Source of the DNA: WHSW01 sp963828755
GTDB lineage: Bacteria; Actinomycetota; Thermoleophilia; Solirubrobacterales; 70-9
Length of the DNA stretch: 64,000 bases
Reading direction: 5' to 3'
Assembly (NCBI GenBank): GCA_963828755.1
Contig: CAWHFY010000012.1
Location: forward strand, 1 to 64,000
Position 1 is the first letter of the stretch. The number at the start of each line of letters is the position of its first letter. Under the pieces are notes generated by a model. The model saw only the letters and a program-made list of their open reading frames with translations. It made no database searches and had not been told where the DNA came from. Shown piece by piece: positions 29,560 through 39,098 of the stretch. The translations under genes and the position numbers were made by a program.

Positions 29560-31672
29560 ATGCGCTCTTTCAGGCTCGAACGCAAGAACAAGAAGGGCGA
29601 TGAAGCCGCCGAGCAGCCCGCGCCGAGCGCGGAGCGATCCGCCGCGCCGCCGCCCGCCGAGGCGCCGCTGAGTCCCGAGCAACCCGGCCAGGCAGAGCCG
29701 GCGCCGCCGCTCGATCCGGGGACGGCAGCCGCCGCGCCGGGCAGCGAACCGGTGCCCGACCCCTCGCAACCCGCCGCGCCCGAGCCCCCGGCTCCGGATT
29801 CAGGCTCCAGCGTCCCGCCGCCCTCGATCGCGCCACCCGGAACGCCGGCCGCGACCTCCGCTCCCGCGGCACCCGCCGCCGCCCCGGCCCCGACCACACG
29901 AGCCGAAAAGAAGGCCGCGAAGAAGGCCGAGCGCCAGCGAAAGCAGGAGGAGCTGCAAGCAGGCCGGGTCGCCCAGCGCCAGCAGCGCGACGCCGAGCGC
30001 GCGGCAAAGAAGGCTGCGAAGAAGCGAAGAAGGGTGCCGACACCCCCGCGCCGCCCGCCGCGCCCGCGGACGCGACCGTCCTCCAGCAGGCCGCCCCGGC
30101 CGCCGCCTCCCAGCCCCCGGCGAAGGAGTCGTTCTGGGCGCGCCGGCGCCGCCAGCGGGCGGAGAAGCTGAACGCGCGCAAGAACCAGCGCGCCCAGGCC
30201 AAGGAACAGCGGGCGGCGAAGGCGAACGAGCGTCGCCAGCAGCGCGCCGAGAAGCAGCGCGCCCGCGCCGAGGCCAAGAAGTCATCCCGAGGCGCCAAGG
30301 CCCCTGAGGCCCCGGCCGCCGCCGCGCCACCGGCACAGCCGACCGCGCCCCCCGCGCCCGTCCCGGGGGCCCCCGCGCCCGAGCAGGGCTCGGCGCTTCC
30401 GGGCGCGATCGCCGCCGCCGGGGCGGGAGCGCTGGCCGCCGGCGCGGCGGTCGCGGGCTCGGGGCAGGCCGAGCAGGACACGCAGGCGATGCCGGCGCTG
30501 CCGCCGCCGGTTCGCAACCTGGCCGAGCAGCAGCCCGCGCCGGAACCGCCGCCCGCCCCGGAACAGCCGCCCGCCCCGGAGCCTCCCGCGGAGCCGGAGC
30601 CGCTCGCGGAACCGGAGCCGCCCGCCGCGGCCGAGGCCTCGGCACCCGACGAGCTCGCGATCCGCGAGGCGGCCGAGCGCGAGGCGCTCGCGCGGCTGGC
30701 CGAGGCCGAGCGCCGCAGCGACGCCGAGCGGACCAGACCCTCCGACCGCCGCGGCCGAGCGCGCCGCCGAGCAGGGGGACGCGGGCGCCGGCGGAGGCCG
30801 AGGAGCGAATCGAGCGCGCGCGGGCCGAGCCCGCCGGGAGCGCTGCCCGAGCCCGAGCCGAGGCGCGAGGCGCTGCTCGCCGAGCTGACCCGGGCCGAGG
30901 ACGAGCTGAAGAGCCACCGCGCCGAGGAGGAGGAGCTCGCCCGCGAGCTGGTCGACACCGAGGAGCGCCTCGCCGAGAATCAGCGCCGCACCGACGACGC
31001 CCTGCGTCGCGCGGCGGAGCGGCTCCAAGAGGTCGAGAACCGCGCCGCCGAAGCTGAGGCCCGCGCGGAGCGCGCCGAGCAGCTCGCCAACGCCAAGGCG
31101 GAGGAGTTCGAGCGCACCGGGCGCCTGCGCGAGATGCTCGACCGGATCGCCGACGCCGAGCAGCGCGCCAGTTCCGCCGAGCAGCGCGCCCGCGAGGCCG
31201 TCGACCGGGTCGCCGAGCCGATGCCTGAGATCGACACCAGCGCCATCTTCGAGGACCCTGACGCCCCGGCTCACCCGGAGTCCGAGGCGGAGGTTCGTCC
31301 GCATGGCGACGCGCTGCTCGAACACGCGCCGCCGCCCGCGCCCGCGGCGCCCGAGAGCGCGCCGCCGCCCGCTCCCGAGCAGACCCCGGAGTGGTTCTCG
31401 AGCTCGCTCGAGCCCGAGCACGTCGCCGCGGACCCCGAGCCCGCGGCAGACGCCCCCGATCCCCGGGCTCGGAAGTCAGCTCCGGCCCCGTGCGGATCAA
31501 CGACGCCAGCTACGAGCAGCTTCGTCAACTCGGCCTCTCGGTCACCCAGACCGGGCGCGTGCTCGCCTACCGCGAGCGGGTCGGCGGGTTCAGCAGCCTC
31601 GACGACCTCGACCAGATCCCGGGCTTTCCCGGCGACTTCCTCGCCGAGCTGAAGACGAAGCTCGAGCTCTGA
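29560..31672 (+). CDS. Long Pro/Ala-rich coiled-coil protein with C-terminal helix-hairpin-helix (three frame breaks)
   Basis: About 700 residues when joined. Residues 1-110 are Pro/Ala/Glu-rich. Then come blocks of Lys/Arg/Ala helix (RAEKKAAKKAERQRKQEELQ and similar), an Ala/Gly hydrophobic stretch that could be a membrane segment (LPGAIAAAGAGALAAGAAVAG), and a long acidic coiled coil from about 30640 to 31230. The end is a compact helix-hairpin-helix domain (INDASYEQLRQLGLSVTQ, then GGFSSLDDLDQIPGFPGD) as in ComEA-like DNA-binding repeats. Breaks lie near 30030, 30760 and 31470. It follows smpB on the same strand. I do not recognise a named family; the domains suggest a scaffold touching DNA and perhaps the membrane. 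Confidence 0.6.
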
Positions 31673-31681
31673 GCCGGCGGC

Positions 31682-33052
31682 TCAGGCGCTGTAGGCCTCG
31701 AGCAGGTAGAGCCAGGCCTCGCTGCGGGTCGGGAACGCCGGCACCGCGTGAACCAGGCGCGAGATCGGCACCTCGCCGGCGACCGCGATCGACGCCGCGT
31801 GCAGCGACTCGGCGATCTCGGGTCCGACGAAGGTCGCGCCGACGACCACCTCGCGCGCGGTGTCGACCACCAGCCTCGAGGTCCCCGGGGCGTTGCGCCC
31901 GATGAAGCTGGCGCCGGCGTTGGCGGAGGTCTGGACGTCGACCGCCCGCGCCGCGATCCCACGCTCCGTCGCCTGCTCGAGCGTCCAGCCGACCGCGGCG
32001 ACCTGCGGCTCGGTGAACACGACCCGCGGCGAGCCGTGCAGGTCCGCGAAGGCGGTCACCTCCTTGCCCACGATCCCATCGACGCAGATCCGCGCTTGGT
32101 ACTTGCCCATGTGCGTGAGCAGCGAGCGCCCGTTGACGTCGCCGATCGCGTACAGCCAGTCCGAGTCGCCGACCCGCATCGAGTCGTCGACGTCGATGTA
32201 GCCGCCGCCCTCGACGCCGACCGACTCGAGCCCGAGCTCGGCAGTCCGCGGGCGCCGCCCGACCGCGACCAGCAGCTCGTCGCCGCGCAGCCCCTCGCCG
32301 CGCTCGAGCTGCAGCGAGACCTGACCGGCATCGCCTCTCGAGGCACCGATCGCCTTGACGCCGGTGCGCACCTCGACCCCGACGGCCGCGAGCCCCGCGG
32401 TTACCTCGGCGCTCGCGAAGGGCTCCTCGTTGGCGAGCACCCGGTCGAGTGCCTCGACCAGGGTCACGCTGGCGCCGAGGGTGGCCCACGCCTGCGCCAT
32501 CTCCACGCCGACGACCCCGCCTCCGAGGATCAGCAGCCGGCCGGGGACCTCGCTCGCCGTGGTCGCCTCGCGGTTGGTCCACGGGCGCGCCTCGGCGAGG
32601 CCGTCGATCGGCGGGATCGCCGCGGTGGTGCCGGTCGCGATGATCACCGCCTTGGTTGCGGTGAGGCGATCGGGGCCGACGATCACGGTGCGCTCGCCGT
32701 CGAGCGCCGCCCGGCCGCGGATCAGCTCGATCCCGTGCCGGTCGAGCCACGGGATCATGCCGCTGTCGTCGAGCTCGTGGATGACCTCGTCACGGCGCGC
32801 CAGGACCGGCCGCGGATCGAGCTCGCCGCTGACCAGCTCGGCGACCCCGGGGACCCGGGCGGCCTCGGCCAGCAACTCGCCGGGCCGCAGCAGCGCCTTG
32901 GACGGCATGCAGGCATAAAACGAGCACTCGCCGCCGATCAGCTCCTGCTCGACGATCGCCGTGCGCATGCCGGCGTCGGCCGCGCGGCCGGCGGCCACCT
33001 CGCCCGCCGGGCCCGCCCCGATCACGATCACCTCGAACTCGCGCTCCGCCAT
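31682..33052 (-). CDS. FAD-dependent pyridine nucleotide-disulfide oxidoreductase
   Basis: A 456-residue flavoprotein of the dihydrolipoamide dehydrogenase/mercuric reductase class. It has the FAD motif VIVIGAGPAGEVAAGRA, redox Cys pair GGECSFYACMPSK (C-x4-C), NAD motif LLILGGGVVGVEMAQA, second FAD motif WLYAIGDVNG and a dimerisation domain at the end. The usual C-terminal His-Glu pair of lipoamide dehydrogenases (HPTLSE type) is not obvious; the end reads HAVPAFPTRSEAW, so the substrate is likely different. I chose ATG 33052 since the homologous part begins there. It is divergent from the LigD-like gene. Confident on family, not on substrate. Confidence 0.85.
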   Translation of the reverse strand: MAEREFEVIVIGAGPAGEVAAGRAADAGMRTAIVEQELIGGECSFYACMPSKALLRPGELLAEAARVPGVAELVSGELDPRPVLARRDEVIHELDDSGMIPWLDRHGIELIRGRAALDGERTVIVGPDRLTATKAVIIATGTTAAIPPIDGLAEARPWTNREATTASEVPGRLLILGGGVVGVEMAQAWATLGASVTLVEALDRVLANEEPFASAEVTAGLAAVGVEVRTGVKAIGASRGDAGQVSLQLERGEGLRGDELLVAVGRRPRTAELGLESVGVEGGGYIDVDDSMRVGDSDWLYAIGDVNGRSLLTHMGKYQARICVDGIVGKEVTAFADLHGSPRVVFTEPQVAAVGWTLEQATERGIAARAVDVQTSANAGASFIGRNAPGTSRLVVDTAREVVVGATFVGPEIAESLHAASIAVAGEVPISRLVHAVPAFPTRSEAWLYLLEAYSA

Positions 33053-33090
33053 CTGCCCTCCAGTCTTTCGTATCGGGTACACCACCGACG

Positions 33091-34178
33091 ATGGCGCGCA
33101 AACGGGAACAGCTCTCCGAATACCGGACCAAGCGCGACTTCGACCGCACGTCAGAACCGAGCGACGAACAACGAGCGACGAGCAACGCGGGCGGCGAGCC
33201 GCCCGTTTCGTGATCCAAGAACACCACGCCCGCCGCCTGCACTGGGACCTCCGTCTCGAGCGCGACGGGGTGCTCGTCTCGTGGGCGCTGCCGCGCGGGG
33301 TGCCGCGCGACCCCGACCGCAACCGGCTCGCCGTCCACACCGAGGACCACCCGCTCGAGTACATCGACTTCGCCGGCGAGATCCCGAAGGGCGAGTACGG
33401 CGGCGGCAGCATGGGGATCTGGGACCGCGGCACCTACGAGGCGGAGAAGTGGGAACCGGAGAAGCTCATCGTTCGCTTCGACGGCGAGCGGGTGAGCGGC
33501 CGCTACGCGCTCTTCCGCACCCGCGGCAAGGACTGGATGATCCACCGCATGGACCCGCCGGAGCCGGGCGAGCCGCTGCCCGAGGCGCTGGCGCCGATGC
33601 TCGCCTCGCCGGGCCGGATGCCGAGCGACGACGATCGCTGGGGGTTCGAGATCAACTGGGCGGGCGAGCGGGTGATCGCCCTCTGCGACACCGGGCACCT
33701 GACCCTGCTCGACGCCGCCGGCGACGACCTGCGCCCACGGCTGCCGGAGCTCGCGGCGATCACGCTCGAGCTCGGCGGCGAGCCGGTCGCGCTCGATGGG
33801 GTCGTCGCGGTGCTCGGCGACGGCGCGGCTGGCTCAGCCGGGGCGCTCGAGCGCCGCCTCGCGGCGAGCTCCGACTCCGAGATCCGGCGCCGGCGACGCG
33901 ACACCCCGGCGACGCTGATCGCGTTCGACCTCCTGCACCAGGGCCGTGAGAGCCTGCTCGAGCTCATCTACCGCGAGCGACGCGAGCGGCTCGAGGCGCT
34001 GGAGCTCGACGGCGAGTCGTGGCGAACCCCCGCGTATCACCGAGGCGACGGCAACGCGCTGCGCGCGGCGGCCAAGCAGCAGGGCCTCGCCGGCGTGGTC
34101 GGCAAGCGGCTCGACTCGATCTACCGGCCCGGGGAGCGAACCCGCGACTGGCGCGAGATCCCGATCAGACGTCGCTGA
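33091..34178 (+). CDS. LigD-like 3'-phosphoesterase fused to a degenerate ATP-dependent DNA ligase domain (one frame break)
   Basis: About 362 residues. After MARKREQLSEYRTKRDF comes the 3'-phosphoesterase domain with its metal-site residues in FVIQEHHARRLHWDLRLE and EDHPLEY, plus GEYGGGSMGIWDRGTYE. The second half aligns with the LigD ligase domain, but the motif that should be KxDGxR reads EINWAGERVIAL, so the adenylated Lys is replaced by Asn. The last motif, usually WLKxK, reads WREIP. It should therefore not ligate by the usual chemistry. A frame break near 33200 is explained by one C missing from a run; restoring it gives PRFVIQEHH. No Ku or polymerase domain is nearby. Confidence 0.82.
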
Positions 34179-35032
34179 TCGCCTTGTGCAGGAAGGTCTG
34201 GTCGACGCCGATCGCGAGCCCGACCACGAGGCCGAGGTAGACGAGCGCGACCAGCGCCCGAGTGCGGGCGGGGACCGCGTGGTAGGCGCGCGCCTCGGGG
34301 GTGTTGCGGGCCTTCCAGCGGTTGAAGAGCTCGAACCCGCCGAACGCGAGGATCAGCAGCAGGATCGGGTTGAAGAAGACGATCGTCAGCGCGATCAGCC
34401 CCGCATAGCCGACCAGCCACACCCAGGGCGAGAGCGCGGCCATCGCCCGGCCGCCGTCGAGGGGCAGCACCGGCAGCAGGTTGAAGAGGTTGAGGAAGAA
34501 GCCGACGTAGGCGAGCGCCTGCCAGAACTCGTTGCCGGTCGCCAGCCAGATCCCGAGCGGAACCAGGGTTGCGAGCGTGCCGAGCACCGGGCCGGCGAGC
34601 CCGACCCGCGCCTCGGCGGCCGCGTCGTCGCCCATCGACTTCGCCGTCACGACCGCGCCGAGGAAGGGAATGAACATCGGCGCCGACGCCTTGATGCCCT
34701 CCCGGCGCAGCTGGATCACGTGCCCGATCTCGTGCAGGAAGAGCAGCGCGACGAACCCGACCGCGAACGACCAGCCCCAGATCAGCGCGTAGGCGGCGAT
34801 CGAGACGAACATCGTCGCCGAGGTGGTCAGCACCTTCAGCTTCGGCAGCAGACAGCAGCGCCGCCTTCAGCTTCGTCGCGATCAGCAGCGCCCCGGCCCC
34901 GATCGGGCCGAGCCAGCGCTTCAGCCGCTCGCCGATCGGCTCGCGCCCCGAGCCCGGATGAACCGGCTCGTACTCGGGCGGCGCCGGCGCCGGCGCCGGC
35001 CGCCTCCAGGGGCTGTTCGGGACCTCGTTCAT
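34165..35032 (-). CDS. M50 family site-2-like metalloprotease (one frame break)
   Basis: About 288 residues when repaired. The N-terminal ~60 residues are Pro-rich and cytoplasmic-looking. The core has the zinc motif HEIGH within a membrane segment (LLFLHEIGHVIQLR) and the second motif NLLPVLPLDGGR, as in S2P/SpoIVFB intramembrane proteases. About six hydrophobic segments are seen. ATG 35032 starts in another frame, and a break near 34850 joins LKAALL to LPKLKVLTTSATMFV. In other bacteria such enzymes release membrane-bound sigma factors; no anti-sigma partner is adjacent. Its 3' end overlaps that of the LigD-like gene by a few bases. Confidence 0.83.
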
Positions 35033-35072
35033 CCCGACCTGAGGATACGGAGGAGCTCTCGCCGGCCGGGAA

Positions 35073-35107
35073 CGAGAACGCCCGCCCGGCTGTTGCCGAG
35101 CGGGCGG
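35073..35107 (-). terminator. Factor-independent terminator of ssrA
   Basis: Just past the tmRNA 3' end on the minus strand is a GC-rich hairpin. Arms are 35095-35107 and 35080-35090 with an AACA loop, about 11 pairs with one G-U. It is followed by a partly T-rich stretch (gttctcgtt). Position and shape fit termination of ssrA. Confidence 0.6.
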
Positions 35108-35111
35108 TTGA

Positions 35112-35477
35112 TGGAGGCGGCCGGAACTGCCCCGGCGTCCGCGGAACCTGTCTTGATGCGTCAACGAGCGTTCCCGAGGAGTCTGATCTCGGCGCCGGTT
35201 AGGTCAATCCTCGAGGTACGTCCCCGGCGCCATACCTTCCTGTTGGTTTCCTCATCCGATCGAAGGTGCTATCCGATGAGTAAGCCCGCTAATGAAGCCG
35301 CTGACCCGGAACGCGGGCTTTCCGGAGCGACTCCCTCAACTACCTAGGCAGCGAGGGCGAACTCGTGATTGGAGTCCGCATTTGATTGGTTCCCGGGAGA
35401 GTTTTACGAGGCCAACCCGGGATCCTCGACTCGCAACACCAAGACGATCGATTCCACGTCGAATCTGAATCGCCCCC
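35112..35477 (-). ncRNA. ssrA: Transfer-messenger RNA (tmRNA)
   Basis: The 5' end GGGGGCG followed by ATTCAGATTCGACG (35477 leftward) is the tmRNA tRNA-like start. It pairs over seven positions, with one G-U, to CGCCTCC at 35119-35113, followed by discriminator A at 35112. The T-arm stem GCCGG/CCGGC with a 7-base loop lies just before. An internal reading frame ends NADSNHEFALAA then TAG (35382-35344), a typical degradation tag ending in ALAA. The resume codon is not fixed; the tag may start one or two codons earlier. CCA is not fully encoded. The T-loop GGCAGTT departs from the normal TTCRANY, which may be a read error. SmpB and RNase R, its partners, are encoded at 27-29.5 kb. Confidence 0.88.
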
Positions 35478-35611
35478 GTATTTGCTGCCTCCAAGGATAG
35501 CCCCCGCGGGCGTCCGCGCTCACGCCCGCAGAAGCTCACGCTGGGAGATCCCCGCTCGTTGATACACCTGGGCCACAATGGGTCCACGCAGGCCAGCCGA
35601 AGGAGACCGAG

Positions 35612-36412
35612 ATGACGAGGACCAGCCAAGCGGACCGGGGCGCCGCGTTCCGCGCCCTGCACGAGGGTGAGACGTTCGTGATCCCGAACCCCTGGGACGC
35701 GGGCTCGGCGAAGGCGCTGGCGACGCTCGGCTTCCGCGCGCTGGCGACGACCAGCTCGGGTTTCGCGTTCACGCTCGGCCGCGAGGACGGCGGCGCGACG
35801 CTCGATCAGGTGGTCACGCACGTCGAGGCACTGGCCGCGGCCAGCGACCTGCCGATCTCGGTCGACCTCGAGAACGGATACGGCCGCGAACCGGGCGCGG
35901 CCGCCGACGCGATCGCCCGAGTCGCGGCCGCGGGGGCGGTCGGCGGCTCGATCGAGGACTACGACCCCGACGACGGCCTCTACGAGCCCGGCTTCGCCGC
36001 GGAGCGGGTCGCGGCGGCCGCCGAGTGCGCGCGCGGGCTCGACTTCCCGTTCACCCTTACCGCCCGCGCCGAGAACCACATCCGCGGGAACCCCGACCTC
36101 GACGACACGATCGCCCGTCTGCAGGCCTACGAGGCGGCGGGGGCCGACGTCCTCTACGCGCCCGGGCTGCACAGCGGCGAGCAGATCGCCGCGGTCTGCG
36201 AGGCGGTCGGCAAGCCGGTCAACGTGCTCGGGTTGCCGAACCTGACCGTCGCCGAGATCAGCGGCGCCGGGGCCCGGAGGATCAGCGTGGGTGGCTCACT
36301 CGCCTGGGTGGCGGTTGCCGCGATGGCCGAGGCGGCGACGGCGATCCGGGACCGCGGCGACCTCTCGGTGCTCGCGGTGAACGTCCGCGCGAGCGACCTG
36401 CTCGGCAGCTGA
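35612..36412 (+). CDS. Isocitrate lyase/PEP mutase family protein
   Basis: A 266-residue TIM-barrel enzyme. The family's hallmark regions are FVIPNPWDAGSAK near residue 20, ISVDLENGYG (metal-binding Asp and Glu), GSIEDYDP and TARAENHIRG. Enzymes of this family cleave or rearrange C-C or P-C bonds, for example oxaloacetate decarboxylase and 2-methylisocitrate lyase. The KKCGH-type loop of true isocitrate lyase is absent, so a decarboxylase or mutase-like activity is more likely. The ATG follows AGGAGA. It is divergent from ssrA. Confidence 0.82.
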   Translation: MTRTSQADRGAAFRALHEGETFVIPNPWDAGSAKALATLGFRALATTSSGFAFTLGREDGGATLDQVVTHVEALAAASDLPISVDLENGYGREPGAAADAIARVAAAGAVGGSIEDYDPDDGLYEPGFAAERVAAAAECARGLDFPFTLTARAENHIRGNPDLDDTIARLQAYEAAGADVLYAPGLHSGEQIAAVCEAVGKPVNVLGLPNLTVAEISGAGARRISVGGSLAWVAVAAMAEAATAIRDRGDLSVLAVNVRASDLLGS

Positions 36413-36872
36413 TCAGCGGGTCGGGAAGGCGGCCTTGAGCCGCCGGCGCCCGCGCAGCGCCCAGGTGGTGCTGAGGACCCGGGTCACGACCGGCCCGGCG
36501 GCGGGCGGCTTGTAGTCGAAGTCGATCGTGTAGTCGAGGCGCGCGCCACCGTCGGTGGGGGTCAGCTCGAGCCGGCCCGAGGTGGTTGTGGATCGGCGCG
36601 TCGTTGATCACCTGGTACTCGATCAGCCGCGGCCGCTCGTGGGCGACGATCCGCTCCTCGAGCGCCGCCGAGCCGGGCGGGTTCATCCGCCGCACCATCC
36701 CGAGCCCCATCGGCTCGGCCGGGTCCGAGCCGGCCTCGAGCACGGTCGCCTTGCCGGGCCACAGCTCGAAGAAGTGGTCGGTGAGGTAGGTGAAGATCTC
36801 GTCCGGAGAGCCGCCCAGGTCGGCGGTCAGGTGGACGCGGTTGCGGGCCGAGGCGGCCGAGTCATTCGCCAT
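36413..36872 (-). CDS. SRPBCC (START-like) family protein (one frame break)
   Basis: About 152 residues when repaired. It begins with RNRVHLTADLGGSPDEIFTYLTDHFFELWPG and continues through RMNPPGSAALEERIVAHERPRLIEYQV, a pattern of strand and long C-terminal helix seen in polyketide cyclase/START-like ligand-binding proteins. Near 36585 a run of three G has one base too many; removing it gives LELTPTDGGARLDYTIDFDYK and an end at 36413. It converges on the PEP mutase-like gene. The ligand is unknown. Confidence 0.7.
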
Positions 36873-36894
36873 CGGCCCGCACCCTATGCGTTTT

Positions 36895-37467
36895 TCAGAC
36901 CATCTGGCCGAGCTTGCGGATCTGGAAGGCGCGGACGACGTCGGTGACGCCCTGCATCAGCGCCCAGATGCCGGCGAAGACGAGCAGCACGTACGCCTTC
37001 TCGATGAAGAACTGGCCGCCGGTCCAGAAGGCGAGGATCACCATCAGCACCCCGGCGAGCAGGCTCAGCCACCAGAGCTCGTTGATCTCGCGCGAAACGA
37101 ACGCCTGGATGATCCAGAAGACGCCGACGATCAGGAACAAGAAGCCGAGGATGTCGGCGAGCGCGGCGAAGGTGTTCTCGGGGCTGATCAGCGAGATGAT
37201 CCCGCTGATGATGAACAGGGTCCCGAACAGCCCGTACAGCCAACGGCCCCGGTCGACCAGACCCATGATCACGAACTGCTGCATGCCGGTCGCCAGGAAC
37301 ATCAGCCCGACGAGGATCCCGACCGTGTTGATCGACGCCTGGTCGAACTGCAGGATGACCACGCCGATCACCGCCCAACCGATCCCGAAGACCAGCCACA
37401 GCCACCACAGGCCGGAGATCCTCTTGACGACCTCGCGCGCCTCTGGATCCTCGATCGCCGCTTCCAT
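36895..37467 (-). CDS. HdeD/DUF308-like membrane protein
   Basis: A 190-residue protein with six predicted TM helices in three similar pairs (WWLWLVFGIGWAVIGVVIL, INTVGILVGLMFLATGMQQF, LYGLFGTLFIISGIISL and so on). The even spacing and GLxxxxxG patterns match the HdeD/DUF308 family, named for an E. coli acid-stress protein but otherwise uncharacterised. N- and C-termini are both charged. No clear operon partner. Confidence 0.75.
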   Translation of the reverse strand: MEAAIEDPEAREVVKRISGLWWLWLVFGIGWAVIGVVILQFDQASINTVGILVGLMFLATGMQQFVIMGLVDRGRWLYGLFGTLFIISGIISLISPENTFAALADILGFLFLIVGVFWIIQAFVSREINELWWLSLLAGVLMVILAFWTGGQFFIEKAYVLLVFAGIWALMQGVTDVVRAFQIRKLGQMV

Positions 37468-37490
37468 GCCGATACCCCTTTCGTAGGCTC

Positions 37491-37871
37491 TTGACCGTCC
37501 CCTGGGAGTATCCGCCGATCGCCAGACGCAAGAAACCCCGCCGCCGCGCCGAAGCCGCCGCGCCGACCTTCGACTACACCGACCCGGAGGGCAACGTGCT
37601 CACCCTGCGCGGTGAGCTCAGCGCCGGGACGATCCGCAAGCTGCGCGAGCCCCCGGGCACGGCGGCGAGCTCGACCGAGGACCAATGGCATCGCCGCGCC
37701 GAGTTGCTGTTCGAGCGGCTCGCGGTCAACTGGGAGATCGCCGGGCTGCCGCTCGAGGACCAGAAGCTGCTGCTCGGCCGCTACCGCATGGCCGACCCCG
37801 AGACCCAGGCCTGGGTGCGGCGGACGATCACCGAGCATCTCGAGCGCCACATCCCCGAGCTCGCCGGATGA
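37491..37871 (+). CDS. Hypothetical protein
   Basis: A 126-residue protein with a likely TTG start at 37491. A basic N-terminus (RRKKPRRRAEAAA) is followed by a short beta region (FDYTDPEGNVLTLRGELSAG) and a helical C-terminus (WHRRAELLFERLAVNWEIAG to RRTITEHLERHIPEL). I do not recognise the family. Its stop overlaps the ATG of the M20 peptidase in an ATGA, so it is probably co-translated with that enzyme. Confidence 0.6.
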   Translation: MTVPWEYPPIARRKKPRRRAEAAAPTFDYTDPEGNVLTLRGELSAGTIRKLREPPGTAASSTEDQWHRRAELLFERLAVNWEIAGLPLEDQKLLLGRYRMADPETQAWVRRTITEHLERHIPELAG

Positions 37872-39019
37872 GCCCGACCTTCACCGCGGAATGGGTCACC
37901 GAGGCCGGCGGCCGGATCGCCACTCACTTCGAGCGGGAGCTCGAGGCGATGGTCGCGGTCTCCTCGCCCTCGGGCGATGTCGCTGCCGCCGAAGAGCTCT
38001 GCTCGCTGGTCGCGGCGCTGGTCCCCGACGAGGCGAAGATCGAGCGGCCGCCGTGTTCGACCGCCGGCCACGCCCCCGACCTGCTGGCGACGATCCGCGG
38101 CACGGGCGCCGGCAAGCTGCTGTTGCTCGGCCATCTCGACACGGTGATCGCCCACCCCGACCACCGGCCGCTGGCGCGCGAGGACGGCCGGCTGATCGGC
38201 TCGGGGACCGTCGACATGAAGGGCGGGGTGGCGATCGCGCTCGGGGTGATGCGCGAGCTGGCCCGGTTTCCCGAGGCGTTCGCGGAGCTTTGCCTGCTGA
38301 CCGTGGTCGACGAGGAGTGGCGCACCGGCGGCTTCGCTCACGGGCCGCGGTTCGCCGACTTCGACGCCTGCCTGTGCTTCGAGGCCGGTCAGCTCGGCCC
38401 CGCCGCCACCGAAGCGGTGGTCGCGAAGCGCAAGGCCGCGGCGACGCTCGAGGTGATCGGCCACGGGGTCGCCGCGCACTCGGGGTCGTCCCCCGAGAAG
38501 GGCCGCAACGTGCTGCTCGCGCTCGGCGAGGCGGCGCGCCGGATCGCGGCCCTCTCCGACCCCGCCGGACCGGAGCGGCTCACCGCCATCCCGACCGTTC
38601 TGCACAGCGGCGACGCCTTCAACGTCGTCCCGGCGGCGGGCGAGCTGATCTGCGACCTACGCGCCGAGCGCCTGGCGGCGTTCGAGCCGGTGCTCGCCGC
38701 CGTCCCCGACGAGATCGACGGCGTTCGCCTCGAGGCGACGCTCGTCCGCCGCTGGCCCGGCATGGACAGCCGCGAGCTGGTCGCCGAGCGGCTGATCGAG
38801 CCCGCCGCGGCGCTGCTCGGCGTCCCGCTGGGGATCGGCGCGCGCGGTGGCGCCAGCGACGCGAGCCATCTCGCCGAGCACGTGCCGCTCACCCTCGACG
38901 GGCTCGGGCCGCGCGGCGGCCACGCGCATCACCCGGACGAGTTCGTCGGCGCCGACTCGGTCCGCCCGCGGGCCGAGGTCGCGCTCGCGGTCGCCGCCGC
39001 GGTGCTCGAATCGGCGTGA
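37868..39019 (+). CDS. M20 family metallopeptidase
   Basis: A 383-residue zinc peptidase of the carboxypeptidase G2/ArgE/DapE type. The first metal motif is LLLGHLDTVIA, followed by GSGTVDMKGGVAIAL (bridging Asp), VVDEEWRTGG (catalytic and metal Glu), CFEAGQ and the final HHPDEF metal His. The dimerisation domain lies at about residues 180-290. Members remove amino acids from peptides or deacylate amino acids. The start overlaps the preceding small gene. Confidence 0.9.
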   Translation: MSPTFTAEWVTEAGGRIATHFERELEAMVAVSSPSGDVAAAEELCSLVAALVPDEAKIERPPCSTAGHAPDLLATIRGTGAGKLLLLGHLDTVIAHPDHRPLAREDGRLIGSGTVDMKGGVAIALGVMRELARFPEAFAELCLLTVVDEEWRTGGFAHGPRFADFDACLCFEAGQLGPAATEAVVAKRKAAATLEVIGHGVAAHSGSSPEKGRNVLLALGEAARRIAALSDPAGPERLTAIPTVLHSGDAFNVVPAAGELICDLRAERLAAFEPVLAAVPDEIDGVRLEATLVRRWPGMDSRELVAERLIEPAAALLGVPLGIGARGGASDASHLAEHVPLTLDGLGPRGGHAHHPDEFVGADSVRPRAEVALAVAAAVLESA

Positions 39020-39098
39020 ACCACCCACCGGGCGCGTAATGCCCGAGGCTGCCGCCTGGCCCGCAGGCCCCCGGCGAGGCTGCGCCCGAGGCGGCGCG

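Noticed and set aside
35336..36172. Leftward ORF overlapping ssrA and the PEP mutase-like gene
   Set aside because: Overlaps tmRNA structure and a clear enzyme gene; no motif.
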